DNA of 64,000 bases from Lachnospiraceae bacterium. Lineage in GTDB: Bacteria > Bacillota > Clostridia > Lachnospirales > Lachnospiraceae. Under the pieces are notes generated by a model. The model was given only the letters and a program-made list of their open reading frames with translations. It made no database searches and had not been told where the DNA came from. Position 1 is the first letter of the stretch; the number at the start of each line of letters is the position of its first letter. The position numbers and the translations under genes are program-made. Positions 34,167-42,378 of the stretch are shown here, in pieces. The DNA is taken from NCBI GenBank assembly GCA_900770345.1, contig CAAGKF010000102.1, forward strand, positions 1 through 64,000, written 5' to 3'.

Positions 34167-35357
34167 TCAGAGCTGGTCCAGTCCGGCCAGCAGTCCCAGG
34201 CTGAAGTCCGAAACCTTCAGATGTCGGTTTTTATATTCCAGAAGGAGTGAGATCACGTCGGCGTCACCGTGACGGACGGCCTGGTCAAAAATGACATCAA
34301 AATGCTCTGCGTCGATCATCCGGTGCTCCGTAAGATACTGGTGAAGCGCCGGACTGTGATCCGTGGCTGTGCGGCGCAGCAGCTGCGGGACCATACCGGC
34401 CAGATGACGGTCGTAGGAGGCTTCCACCTCCGGCAGATAATGCCGGCGCCGGTCCGGATCACTGAGATAGCCCTGGACGGCGTAGCGCTGCCACTGTGGC
34501 GGATAGCAGGAAAGGGGGATCTCCCAGCCGGTCATCCGTTTCAGCTTGTTGCAGCCCACGAAGGTTTTTTCCGGGTCAAAGCCCCTTAAAAGCTCCGGCC
34601 GGGCAGCATCATACCAGGTGAAATTTTTCAGAGGTCCGCGGAAGGTGATCTGCTCCAGCTCTGTACAGCCGGAGAAAATTCCGTCTGTGGCTGCCGAGGA
34701 GGTCAGTCTGGAATTGGAATAGGTATTGGGAGACATAGACACCTCTTTTAAAAGGCTGCAGCCCTGAAATGCCGACATACCGATGGTCCTCAGGCTGTTG
34801 GGCAGAAAAGCGCGGGTGATCCGGCTTTTGCTGTAATACCAGACATCAATATGGGTAATGCCTTCCGGCAGAAGGAGGGCGGACGGGCATGCTGTCGGAT
34901 CGGCGCCGGCGGCGCATCTGGCTGCTTCTTTTAAAAGGCGGCGCCAGTAAGAGGTTTCATTAAAGGCGTATTCATCTACGAAGGTTCCGGGGTTTTCAAA
35001 CCTGATCTCCTCCAGACTGCTGCAGCATTCAAAGGCACGTGAGCCTATGATCTGAAGGCTTTTCGGAAAGCGGATCTTTTTTAAGGAGGAGCAGTACCAG
35101 AATGCGCGGCTTCGGATCTCCAGAAGACCTTCCGGGAAAAAGACATCTTCCAGACTGCCGCAGCAGTGAAAGGCTTCTGTGTCGATATATCTGAGGCTGG
35201 AGGGAAGAACAACGGAGCGGAGGCTGCTGCATTTCAGAAAAGCGCTGCGTCCGATCCGCTCAATTTGTTCGGGCAGAGCCAGTTCACGGTCAATGCCGCT
35301 GTAGGAGATCAGGGTTAAAAGCCCGTCCCGGATTCCGATATTCAAGTCCTGTTTCAT
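34167..35357 (-). CDS. BspA-type leucine-rich repeat protein, first gene of the LRR-VWA-MoxR operon
   Basis: Protein of 396 residues without a signal peptide, so probably cytosolic. Residues 30-250 hold at least six LRR_5 repeats of the form xIxxxAFxxCxSLxxVxLPxSL (for instance SLRSVVLPSSLRYIDTEAF). The C-terminal 100 residues (LHQYLTEHRMIDAEHFD, AVRHGDADVISLLLEYKN) look like ankyrin-type helical repeats. The ATG at 35357 follows GGAGGAG; the frame runs on to 35696 without a better start. A promoter (TTTTCA-17-CATAAT) lies just upstream and abuts operator site D. As a scaffold in a MoxR-VWA operon it may recruit the client protein (inference). Confidence 0.8.
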   Translation of the reverse strand: MKQDLNIGIRDGLLTLISYSGIDRELALPEQIERIGRSAFLKCSSLRSVVLPSSLRYIDTEAFHCCGSLEDVFFPEGLLEIRSRAFWYCSSLKKIRFPKSLQIIGSRAFECCSSLEEIRFENPGTFVDEYAFNETSYWRRLLKEAARCAAGADPTACPSALLLPEGITHIDVWYYSKSRITRAFLPNSLRTIGMSAFQGCSLLKEVSMSPNTYSNSRLTSSAATDGIFSGCTELEQITFRGPLKNFTWYDAARPELLRGFDPEKTFVGCNKLKRMTGWEIPLSCYPPQWQRYAVQGYLSDPDRRRHYLPEVEASYDRHLAGMVPQLLRRTATDHSPALHQYLTEHRMIDAEHFDVIFDQAVRHGDADVISLLLEYKNRHLKVSDFSLGLLAGLDQL

Positions 35358-35391
35358 GTGGGCTCCTCCGGTGCTGTTCAGAGTACATTTT

Positions 35392-35420
35392 ATTATGACA
35401 GCATGATATTTTGATGAAAA
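35392..35420 (-). promoter_or_regulatory. Promoter of the LRR-VWA-MoxR operon
   Basis: On the minus strand TTTTCA (35420-35415), 17 bases, CATAAT (35397-35392). The -35 ends exactly where operator site D begins. Confidence 0.5.
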
Positions 35421-35435
35421 GTAGTAAAGGCTACA
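35420..35435. promoter_or_regulatory. CRP-like operator site D in the LRR / locus 2 divergent region
   Basis: AGTAGTAAAGGCTACA matches TGTAG-N6-CTACA at nine of ten arm positions. A further CTACA half-site lies at 35449-35453. The locus 2 promoter has TATAAT at 35494-35499 and no good -35, so an activator is plausible on that side. Confidence 0.5.
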
Positions 35436-35534
35436 CCTATGTATATGGCTACAGATATAGTCTGTGCAATATGCGTTTTTATAAAAGGTCTGGTATAATT
35501 TTATCAAATAAAATGAGAAAAGAGAAGGAGGCAA

Positions 35535-36050
35535 ATGAAAATGGATCATTTTGAACGTGTGCGCCTTGTTGTCAACGGACGTCCGAGGACTTTTATTATC
35601 GGTAATGATGAAGGCTGTGTAGCTCCCTCGGAGACACTTCTGGATACGCTGCGTGACAGACTGGGACTGACTGCCGCGAAGCGCAGCTGTGAACATGGTG
35701 CCTGCGGCTGCTGTACAGTGATCGTGGACGGAGAAGCTGTGGCATCCTGTATGCTTCTGACAGCTGATCTGGATGGCAGGACCGTCATTACACTGGAGGG
35801 CTTATGTGATCCGGTTACGGGAGCTCTCAGCCCGCTGCAGCAGGCTTTTGCTGATAATTCCGCGTTCCAGTGCGGCTATTGTACTCCCGGTATTATCATG
35901 AGCACCCAGGCGCTGCTGATGAAAAATCCCAATCCTACGGAAGCAGAGCTTACGGAGGCGCTGTCCGGCAATTACTGCCGCTGCATCAGTCATTACCAGG
36001 TGATCCGGACGGTGATGGGATTTGTAAAATCATTAAACGGGGAGGGATAA
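35535..36050 (+). CDS. Molybdenum hydroxylase [2Fe-2S] subunit (locus 2)
   Basis: Small Fe-S subunit of 171 residues. The first cluster uses SCEHGACGCCTVIVDG and ASCMLL; the second uses QCGYCTPGIIMST and YCRCISHYQVI. The residues after the last cysteine pair are ISHY instead of the common TGY. The N-terminal region is about ten residues longer than in locus 1. The ATG follows AGGAGG. It is the first gene of the plus-strand operon Fe-S - Mo subunit - FAD/GltD fusion, a different gene order from locus 1, so the two loci are not recent duplicates. Confidence 0.9.
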   Translation: MKMDHFERVRLVVNGRPRTFIIGNDEGCVAPSETLLDTLRDRLGLTAAKRSCEHGACGCCTVIVDGEAVASCMLLTADLDGRTVITLEGLCDPVTGALSPLQQAFADNSAFQCGYCTPGIIMSTQALLMKNPNPTEAELTEALSGNYCRCISHYQVIRTVMGFVKSLNGEG

Positions 36051-36055
36051 GCGCA

Positions 36056-38362
36056 ATGTATGAAGAAATGAAAAAAGATGTGAAGGTCAGTGAACATGAT
36101 TACCGCTATATCGGAAAGCACAGCAACCGGGCGGACGCGGCGGATCTGGTATCGGGCAGACGGAAGTTTATTGACGATCTGGTTATGCCGGGAATGCTGA
36201 TCGTGCGCGTGCTCCGGAGTCCCTATCCCAACTGTCTGATCAAAAACATCAATACAGAAAAGGCGAAGGCTCTGCCGGGAGTGATCGGTGTCTGTACATA
36301 CAAGGAGGCTCCTGACTGGAAGTGCGGCCTTCCCAACCATCGTCGTGTTCTGGACAGGCATCTGCGTTTTACCGGTGATTCTGTAGCGCTGGTGGCTGCA
36401 GAGACCATTGAGATTGCAGATGAGGCTCTGGATCTGATCGAGGTGGAATATGAGGTTCTGCCCTTTGTTCTGGACTGTGAAGAAGCTTTAAAGCCGGGGG
36501 CGCCTCAGCTGTATCTGGAATATCCGGGCAATGAGATCCCCAAGGTGACGCCTTTTTCCGAGGAACCCTTCAACCAGATATTTGTGGGCGATACAAAGAA
36601 AGGTTTTGAGGAGTCCAGGTATGTTTCTGAAGGCTATATGAAATACGAGAACATGGCTCATCCGCTGCCTCCGGAAAGTCCGGGCTGTATTGCTCAGTGG
36701 ACCAATGAGCATGCGGTTACCGTGTGGTATAACGGCGGCGCTCCTCATCTTCAGAAATTCAATACGGAGGCATCTATTCCCGGCGTTGCCGTTCGTGTGA
36801 TCGCCTGTCAGGCGGGCGGTTCCTACGGCTCCAAACAGCTGATTCCTCACATGATCTTGCAGGCAGTGCTGATGAGCAGGATTACCGGACGGGCCTGCAA
36901 ATTTATTATGGACAGAAATGAGCATATGCTGACTTATGAGCTCCGCCAGGGAAGCCGTATCCGCGGTAAGGTGGGCATGACAGAGGACGGCATTATCAAC
37001 TGTGTGGAGGGTATGTGGTATACGGATTCCGGTATGTCCTCTACTTACGCGCAGGCAATGACGGCCGTAGGTCTCGGCGAGTGCCAGGCTTTCCTCGGAA
37101 AATGTAAGAACTGGGCGCTGGATACCAAGCTGGTTGCCACCAATCATTCGTCTCAGGCTCCGATCCGCGGCTTCGGCGGTCAGGAGTGCAAATCGGTGCT
37201 GGTTCCCATGGTCTGCACGGCAATCCGTGCCGCCAATATGGATCCGCTGGAGGTATTTAAGAAAAACTTCGTCAAGGACGGAGACCGATATATCTGGAGA
37301 GACAACCTGTGGTGGGATGTCCGTTCTGTGGATTATACGAGAGCCTTTGAGGAAACAGCAAAAGCCTTCGGATGGAAGGATAAATGGAAGGGCTGGGAGG
37401 TTCCTACCTGGGTAAGCGAGGACGGCCGTTATGCCATCGGCGTGGGCGTGGGTGTTCACGGAAACGCCGATATCGGAGAGGACCCCACGGAGGGTATGGT
37501 AAAGCTCCATCCATTCGGAAGCGTTACCCTGGAGCTCTGCGTAGGTGAGACAGGCGGTGCGCAGCGCCATGCGGTTCAGAAAATGGTTGCGGAGGTTATG
37601 AAGGTGCCGCTGGACGGTGTACAGGTAGTGGATCCCGATACCCACGGTACCGGTTATGACGCCGGAATGATCGGCTCCCGCGGTACCATTACCATGGGAA
37701 CCACCGCCATCCGGGCTGCAAAGGATGCGCGCCGCAAGCTTCTGGAAATGGCGTCCATTAAATTAAATATTAATGTAGACGAGCTGGATACGGAGAATTT
37801 CCTGGTATTTTCCGTGCGTCATCCCGAAAAGCGTCTGCCCTGGATCGCCATCTGCGGCACGCCGGAGATGACCATCACCGGTTCCGCCAAATACAAGCAG
37901 AATTTTGACAAGCCCAACTTTGCCCTGTATCTGGCAGAGGTCTGCGTGAACCTGGAAACGGGAGAGGCAAAGCTGATCCGAGCCATCGAAGGCTCCGATG
38001 TGGGGCAGATCATCGATCCCATCAATATCCGTATGCAGGCGGAGGGCTCCTTCGGTTCCGCAGGCGGAGACACCGGCCTTTTTGAGGAGATGGTGATGGA
38101 TCCCAAGATCGGCCGTTTTATGAACGGAAATATGATTGATTATAAATGGCGTACCTTTAACAATTTCCCGCGTTTCGATACGGTGCTTCTGGAAAGTGAG
38201 TGGGATACGGAATCCTTCCATGCGGTGGGCTTCGGTGAGATCACGCCTTCCCCGGCTCCGGCGGCGATCCTGATGGCAGTAAGCAATGCCATCGGAGTGG
38301 AGATGACGGAATATCCCTGCACACCGACCAAGATCCTGCGTGCAATGGGCAAGATTAAATAG
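36056..38362 (+). CDS. Molybdenum hydroxylase molybdopterin-binding subunit (locus 2)
   Basis: Catalytic subunit of 768 residues. Features: RRKFIDDLVMPGMLIVRVLRSPYP near the N-terminus (in part), the cofactor loop AGGSYGSKQ where locus 1 and most relatives have GGGFGGK, PIRGFGGQE, and the catalytic glutamate in GFGEITPSPAPAAILM near the C-terminus. The ATG at 36056 follows GGAGGGAT five bases after the Fe-S subunit stop; the frame extends upstream into that gene and is not used. The altered loop and the fused reductase subunit suggest a substrate or direction different from locus 1, possibly a reductive reaction (inference). Confidence 0.87.
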   Translation: MYEEMKKDVKVSEHDYRYIGKHSNRADAADLVSGRRKFIDDLVMPGMLIVRVLRSPYPNCLIKNINTEKAKALPGVIGVCTYKEAPDWKCGLPNHRRVLDRHLRFTGDSVALVAAETIEIADEALDLIEVEYEVLPFVLDCEEALKPGAPQLYLEYPGNEIPKVTPFSEEPFNQIFVGDTKKGFEESRYVSEGYMKYENMAHPLPPESPGCIAQWTNEHAVTVWYNGGAPHLQKFNTEASIPGVAVRVIACQAGGSYGSKQLIPHMILQAVLMSRITGRACKFIMDRNEHMLTYELRQGSRIRGKVGMTEDGIINCVEGMWYTDSGMSSTYAQAMTAVGLGECQAFLGKCKNWALDTKLVATNHSSQAPIRGFGGQECKSVLVPMVCTAIRAANMDPLEVFKKNFVKDGDRYIWRDNLWWDVRSVDYTRAFEETAKAFGWKDKWKGWEVPTWVSEDGRYAIGVGVGVHGNADIGEDPTEGMVKLHPFGSVTLELCVGETGGAQRHAVQKMVAEVMKVPLDGVQVVDPDTHGTGYDAGMIGSRGTITMGTTAIRAAKDARRKLLEMASIKLNINVDELDTENFLVFSVRHPEKRLPWIAICGTPEMTITGSAKYKQNFDKPNFALYLAEVCVNLETGEAKLIRAIEGSDVGQIIDPINIRMQAEGSFGSAGGDTGLFEEMVMDPKIGRFMNGNMIDYKWRTFNNFPRFDTVLLESEWDTESFHAVGFGEITPSPAPAAILMAVSNAIGVEMTEYPCTPTKILRAMGKIK

Positions 38363-38376
38363 GAGGGAGAGCTGAC

Positions 38377-40779
38377 ATGAAAAAATTTGATCATATTTCA
38401 GCCAAAAGCTATGAGGAAGCCGGCCGGCTCCTTCGGGAAGGTCATGGAAAAACAGATCTGATCGCCGGCGGAACTGATCTTCTGGGCACTTACAAGGACA
38501 GGATACTGAATACCTATCCGGAAACCGTAGTGAGTATTAAAAATATTCCGGGCAGCGCCTATGTGGAAAAGAGGGAGGGTTTCATTGCCATTGGCGCGGG
38601 AACGACTCTGAAGGCCCTGCAGGACAACGAAATTTTAAAACAGTTTGCTCCGGCTGTGGCAGAGGCTGCCCATTCTGTGGCCTCTCCCATCATTCGTTCC
38701 GCCGCTACGATCGGCGGCAATGTGTGCCAGGATGTGCGCTGCTGGTATTACCGCTATCCCAACAGCATCGGCGGAAGGCTGAACTGCAGAAGAAAGGGAG
38801 GCGATACCTGCTATGCCATTGCCGGAGAAAACCGGTATCATTCCATTTTCGGCGGAATGAGCACGGGAAGCTGCTCCTCCTGTCAGCATCAGTGCCCTGC
38901 CGGGACGGATATTGCGGGTTATATGGCACAGCTCCGGGAAGGAAACTGGGACAAGGCCGCGAAGATCTTCTTCCGCTATAACCCCATGCCCATGATGACC
39001 AGCCGAATCTGTCCTCATCTCTGTACGGATGGCTGCAACCAGAAAACCTACGGGGAAAGTGTCAATATCCCTGCAGTTGAACGGACGCTGGGAGATTTTG
39101 TATTGGCTCATAAAGAGGAGTTTTACAGGGCTCCGGAAATATCTACAGGAAAAAAGTGCGCTGTCATCGGTGCAGGCCCCGGCGGTCTGACAGCTGCCTT
39201 CTATCTGCGCAGGGCGGGACATGAGGTCACGGTTTATGATGCCCATGAAAAGGCAGGCGGCGTTCTGCGTTACGGCATTCCTCACTATCGTCTTCCGAAA
39301 GCTATTGTGGACGAATTCTGTGATGCGCTGGAAAATGGTATGGGTATCCGTTTTGCTATGAATACCAGAGTGGGCAGTGATATTACGGTGGAAGAGATCC
39401 GGGAAAAGAATGATGCGGTATATTTCGGAACCGGTGCCTGGAGCCAGCCGGTTTTAGGACTGGACGGAGAGAGCCTTACCAGCTTCGGTCTGAATTTCCT
39501 GGAGGAAGTCAACACCTATCTGAAAAAGGCCATCGGCGAGGAGGTTCTTGTCTGCGGCGGCGGAAATGTAGCCATGGATGTTGCGCTGACTTCAAAACGT
39601 CTGGGAGCAAAGAAGGTAAAGCTGATCTGTCTGGAGCAGCGTGAGGAAATGCCGGCGGACGAGAGCGAGATCCGCATGGCAGAGGAGGAAGGAATTGAGA
39701 TTTCCAACGGCTGGGGACTGGGCCGCGTGGTCACGGACGAAAACGGAAAGGTGACCGGTCTGGAAGCCAAGCGCTGCCTGTCTGTCCGTGACATAGATGG
39801 GCGTTTCCATCCCATCTATGATGAGGAAGATACCATGGTGGTTTCCTCCGATTTTATCATCCTGGCAACCGGACAGAGAGTTGACATTTCTTTCCTGGGA
39901 GAGAAGCTGGGCGGACAGTTAAAGACCTCCCGCGGTCTGATCGATGCGGATCTGGAATCCGGAAAGACCAGAGCGGAGGGCTTTTACGCAGGCGGCGACG
40001 CCGTTACCGGACCGAATCTGGCGATCCGCGCGATCCGTGCGGGACGCGCGGCAGCTGCGTCCATGAACAGAGATCTGGGAATTGTTCCGGAAAATTCGGA
40101 GACAGAAGAGAAATTTACCCATTTTGATGTGGAAGGCGTGGAGGAAACCAGGCAGAACAGACTCTATGAGAAGCCTGTGGCGGATCGTTCTCTGGCGGAA
40201 GAAGACAGACTGTCTCTGGATCAGGAGACTGCTCTGAAGGAAGCGAAGCGCTGTCTTCACTGCGCCTGCTATGCAGTCAATCCGTCGGATATCACGCCGG
40301 TGCTGGTAATGCTGGAGGCGCGGATCCGTACCACAGAGCGGGAGCTTTCCGCAAAGGAGCTTTTTACTCAGAAGCTGACGGTGGGGCAGGTGCTGCATGA
40401 AGGAGAGCTGGTGACAGAGATCCTTGTACCGGAATGTGCGGGCGAAATGCATTACGACAAGCGCCGTGTCCGGGATGCCATTGATTTTGCCATCGTTTCC
40501 CTGGCAAGCCGTATCCTTGTGGAGGAAGGCGTTGTAAAAGAAGCGCGTTTTGTATTCGGCGGCGTGGCTCCTGTGCCCTATGAGCTTCCGAAGGTAGAGC
40601 AGTATCTGAAAGGAAGAATGCTGGATAAAGAAACGGCGAAAAAAGCCGCGCAGATCGCTCTGGAGGATGCTTCCCCTATGGGTAAGAATGAGTACAAGAT
40701 ATTTATGGCCCGCGACGTGGTGTATCTGGCAGTGTGCCGTGCGGCAGGCATCCGGGAAGAAGAGGTTCCGGTGCTGTAA
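38377..40779 (+). CDS. Molybdenum hydroxylase FAD subunit with an inserted GltD-like NAD(P)H oxidoreductase
   Basis: Fusion protein of 800 residues. Residues 1-125 are the first half of the CoxM-type FAD domain (LIAGGTDLLGTYKD, IIRSAATIGGNVCQD). Residues 117-145 carry cysteines in QDVRC, LNC and DTC like the [4Fe-4S] loop of 4-hydroxybenzoyl-CoA reductase beta. Residues about 160-633 are a GltD/NfnB-type module: Fe-S cysteines CSSCQHQCP and CPHLCTDGC (166-220), FAD site VIGAGPGGLTAAF (264-276), NAD(P) site VCGGGNVAMD (392-401), ATGQRVDISF, and GGDAVTGPNLAI. A further CLHCAC sits at 626-631. The FAD domain then resumes (ITPVLVMLEARIRTTEREL) and ends with the CO_deh_flav_C domain. It most likely couples the Mo enzyme to NAD(P)H. 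Confidence 0.88.
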   Translation: MKKFDHISAKSYEEAGRLLREGHGKTDLIAGGTDLLGTYKDRILNTYPETVVSIKNIPGSAYVEKREGFIAIGAGTTLKALQDNEILKQFAPAVAEAAHSVASPIIRSAATIGGNVCQDVRCWYYRYPNSIGGRLNCRRKGGDTCYAIAGENRYHSIFGGMSTGSCSSCQHQCPAGTDIAGYMAQLREGNWDKAAKIFFRYNPMPMMTSRICPHLCTDGCNQKTYGESVNIPAVERTLGDFVLAHKEEFYRAPEISTGKKCAVIGAGPGGLTAAFYLRRAGHEVTVYDAHEKAGGVLRYGIPHYRLPKAIVDEFCDALENGMGIRFAMNTRVGSDITVEEIREKNDAVYFGTGAWSQPVLGLDGESLTSFGLNFLEEVNTYLKKAIGEEVLVCGGGNVAMDVALTSKRLGAKKVKLICLEQREEMPADESEIRMAEEEGIEISNGWGLGRVVTDENGKVTGLEAKRCLSVRDIDGRFHPIYDEEDTMVVSSDFIILATGQRVDISFLGEKLGGQLKTSRGLIDADLESGKTRAEGFYAGGDAVTGPNLAIRAIRAGRAAAASMNRDLGIVPENSETEEKFTHFDVEGVEETRQNRLYEKPVADRSLAEEDRLSLDQETALKEAKRCLHCACYAVNPSDITPVLVMLEARIRTTERELSAKELFTQKLTVGQVLHEGELVTEILVPECAGEMHYDKRRVRDAIDFAIVSLASRILVEEGVVKEARFVFGGVAPVPYELPKVEQYLKGRMLDKETAKKAAQIALEDASPMGKNEYKIFMARDVVYLAVCRAAGIREEEVPVL

Positions 40780-40845
40780 ATCCGGAGAAACCGGCAAACA
40801 GAATTGGCTTTAAAAACAGAATTGCTGAAAATTGGTGACTTTCAG

Positions 40846-40876
40846 AACGGCGCGGCATTGGCTGCGCCGTTTTTTC
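40846..40876 (+). terminator. Terminator of locus 2
   Basis: AACGGCGC (40846-40853) pairs with GCGCCGTT (40864-40871), followed by TTTTT. Confidence 0.85.
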
Positions 40877-40940
40877 TATGGGTGTCTGCTTGAGTTTCCC
40901 CATTTTGATGGTAAAATGAAAGCGGGAGGGAGAGCGAATG

Positions 40941-41073
40941 ATGGAACTTAAGAAACTGAAGGATACTTTGACAGTATGCAAAGTGGAATCTGCCGAGGAA
41001 ATTGATCTGAGCAGAAATAAATTTTGAAAGAGCATTGAAGGTGCTGGCTGCGGAAGGATATTCGATTGTTTAA
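40941..41073 (+). pseudogene. Remnant of an ACT-domain protein
   Basis: An ATG with GGGAGGGAGAG upstream opens MELKKLKDTLTVCKVESA and EEIDLSRNKF, then stops. In a shifted frame the following bases read NFERALKVLAAEGYSIV and end at a TAA (41071-41073). Both pieces match the two ends of the roughly 120-residue clostridial ACT-domain protein family, so about 80-90 central codons have been lost. The original product, probably an amino-acid-binding regulator, is not functional. The GNAT gene starts 17 bases later. Confidence 0.75.
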
Positions 41074-41090
41074 AAAGGAAGAGAAAAAGA

Positions 41091-41552
41091 ATGAGATTCA
41101 AATATACGAACGGAGATGATCCGGATTTTAAAGGATTGTGTCAGGCTCTCGATCGCTTTCTTCACAGGACTGCCGGAGAAAAAGTGAATCAGTCGCAGTA
41201 CGATGCTTTTAATCAACTGGGAAGTATTCATGATGTGGTTCTGGCGTATGAGGGTGAAATACCGGTTGGCTGTGCCGGTTTTAAAAGATATGATGACCAA
41301 TCTGCGGAATTAAAAAGAGTATTTGTACGGGAGGAATACCGGGGAAAAGGAATCGCCGGAAAAATGCTTGAGAATCTTGAAGAGGAAGCCGGAAAAAAAG
41401 GTTATAGCTATTTGATCCTGGAGACCGGGAAGCATCTGACGGCAGCAATTGCGCTCTACGAGAATCATGGTTATGCAGTCATTCCCAATTATGGACCTTA
41501 TAAAGAAATCAGCACTTCTGTATGTATGGGGAAGAAAATAAAACAGAGATGA
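41091..41552 (+). CDS. GNAT-family N-acetyltransferase
   Basis: Cytosolic acetyltransferase of 153 residues. The acetyl-CoA motif VFVREEYRGKGIAGKMLENLEEEA spans about residues 80-103, preceded by VGCAGFKRYD and followed by LILETGKHLTAAIALYENHGY, the standard motif B. Target unknown. The ribosome binding site is AAAAGGAAGAG. It lies between the ACT-domain remnant and a hairpin. Confidence 0.88.
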   Translation: MRFKYTNGDDPDFKGLCQALDRFLHRTAGEKVNQSQYDAFNQLGSIHDVVLAYEGEIPVGCAGFKRYDDQSAELKRVFVREEYRGKGIAGKMLENLEEEAGKKGYSYLILETGKHLTAAIALYENHGYAVIPNYGPYKEISTSVCMGKKIKQR

Positions 41553-41597
41553 TGAGGGAATGAGCCGTGGTTTTATTGAGTGGGAATAATGTGAGAA

Positions 41598-41639
41598 GCC
41601 GGTCATGCAGCCGCGCAGCGGCAATTGGGCATGACCGGC
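41598..41639. terminator. Hairpin between convergent GNAT and membrane-protein genes
   Basis: GCCGGTCATGC (41598-41608) pairs perfectly with GCATGACCGGC (41629-41639) around a 20-base loop containing GCCGC and GCGGC. Likely bidirectional terminator, though T-runs are weak. Confidence 0.55.
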
Positions 41640-41651
41640 AGGTATATTTGG

Positions 41652-42188
41652 TTACTGATTATTCGGATGCTGAGGAGAATGCTTGGTGATCAGCGGACCG
41701 CTGACAGCTGCCTGAGCAATCCGGATGGCAAGCTTTGTTACGAAGAACGCGGCGATGAAGCTTAAGACGAACATGATCGGCCAGTCGTGGATCACTGTCT
41801 GGATGTAAATGGCCGTGACACTGGGGGCTGCGCCGGCGGCCACAGCGGCCTCGATGGCTTCATTTCCGTAAATGTTGACGCCGGCCAGCACCAGCGTTGC
41901 TGTTGTGTTGAATACCAGCGTTGCAATGAAATTTTCAAGAAGAATATGGGGCAGCGTCTCCGGTTTCAGTCTCAGTCTGCGTCCCAGCGCGAAGCTCCAT
42001 CCGGTCAGCGGGAATATCATGCCGCTGACAGAGATCACAAGGAAAGCGGTTCCCCAGTTTTTTACGAGAAAGGGAATCGAGAAGGGGAGATGGTCCACAA
42101 AGATTGCGCAGGATGCCATCAAAAGCGAGATGCAGTATGCAACAACAGAAGAAATGATCATACCGTAATGATTCTTATAAAAATTCAT
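41652..42188 (-). CDS. Integral membrane protein of unknown function
   Basis: Protein of 178 residues with four predicted membrane segments (about residues 10-30, 45-65, 90-108 and 130-152) and a polar C-terminus. The pattern resembles the DUF2798-type small membrane proteins, but no specific motif fixes this. The start ATG at 42188 follows GGAAGG. No partner gene is evident: the TylF-like gene on the same strand ends 190 bases upstream. The intervening 42189-42378 has no gene. Confidence 0.6.
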   Translation of the reverse strand: MNFYKNHYGMIISSVVAYCISLLMASCAIFVDHLPFSIPFLVKNWGTAFLVISVSGMIFPLTGWSFALGRRLRLKPETLPHILLENFIATLVFNTTATLVLAGVNIYGNEAIEAAVAAGAAPSVTAIYIQTVIHDWPIMFVLSFIAAFFVTKLAIRIAQAAVSGPLITKHSPQHPNNQ

Positions 42189-42378
42189 ATACTACCTTCC
42201 TTTCGATAAAAGGGGATTCAGTGACCCCGTTTTCAAATCTACAGTCAACCTGGCAGTTTGCTATAATCCCTCCTTGCGTCGATATGAGATCGTCCGCCTC
42301 GCAAAGTCATATCCGTTATTTCATTGCTTTCAGCGATGGTCCGCCTGACGATCAAAAGGGCAGCGGACCGGCTGTTGT

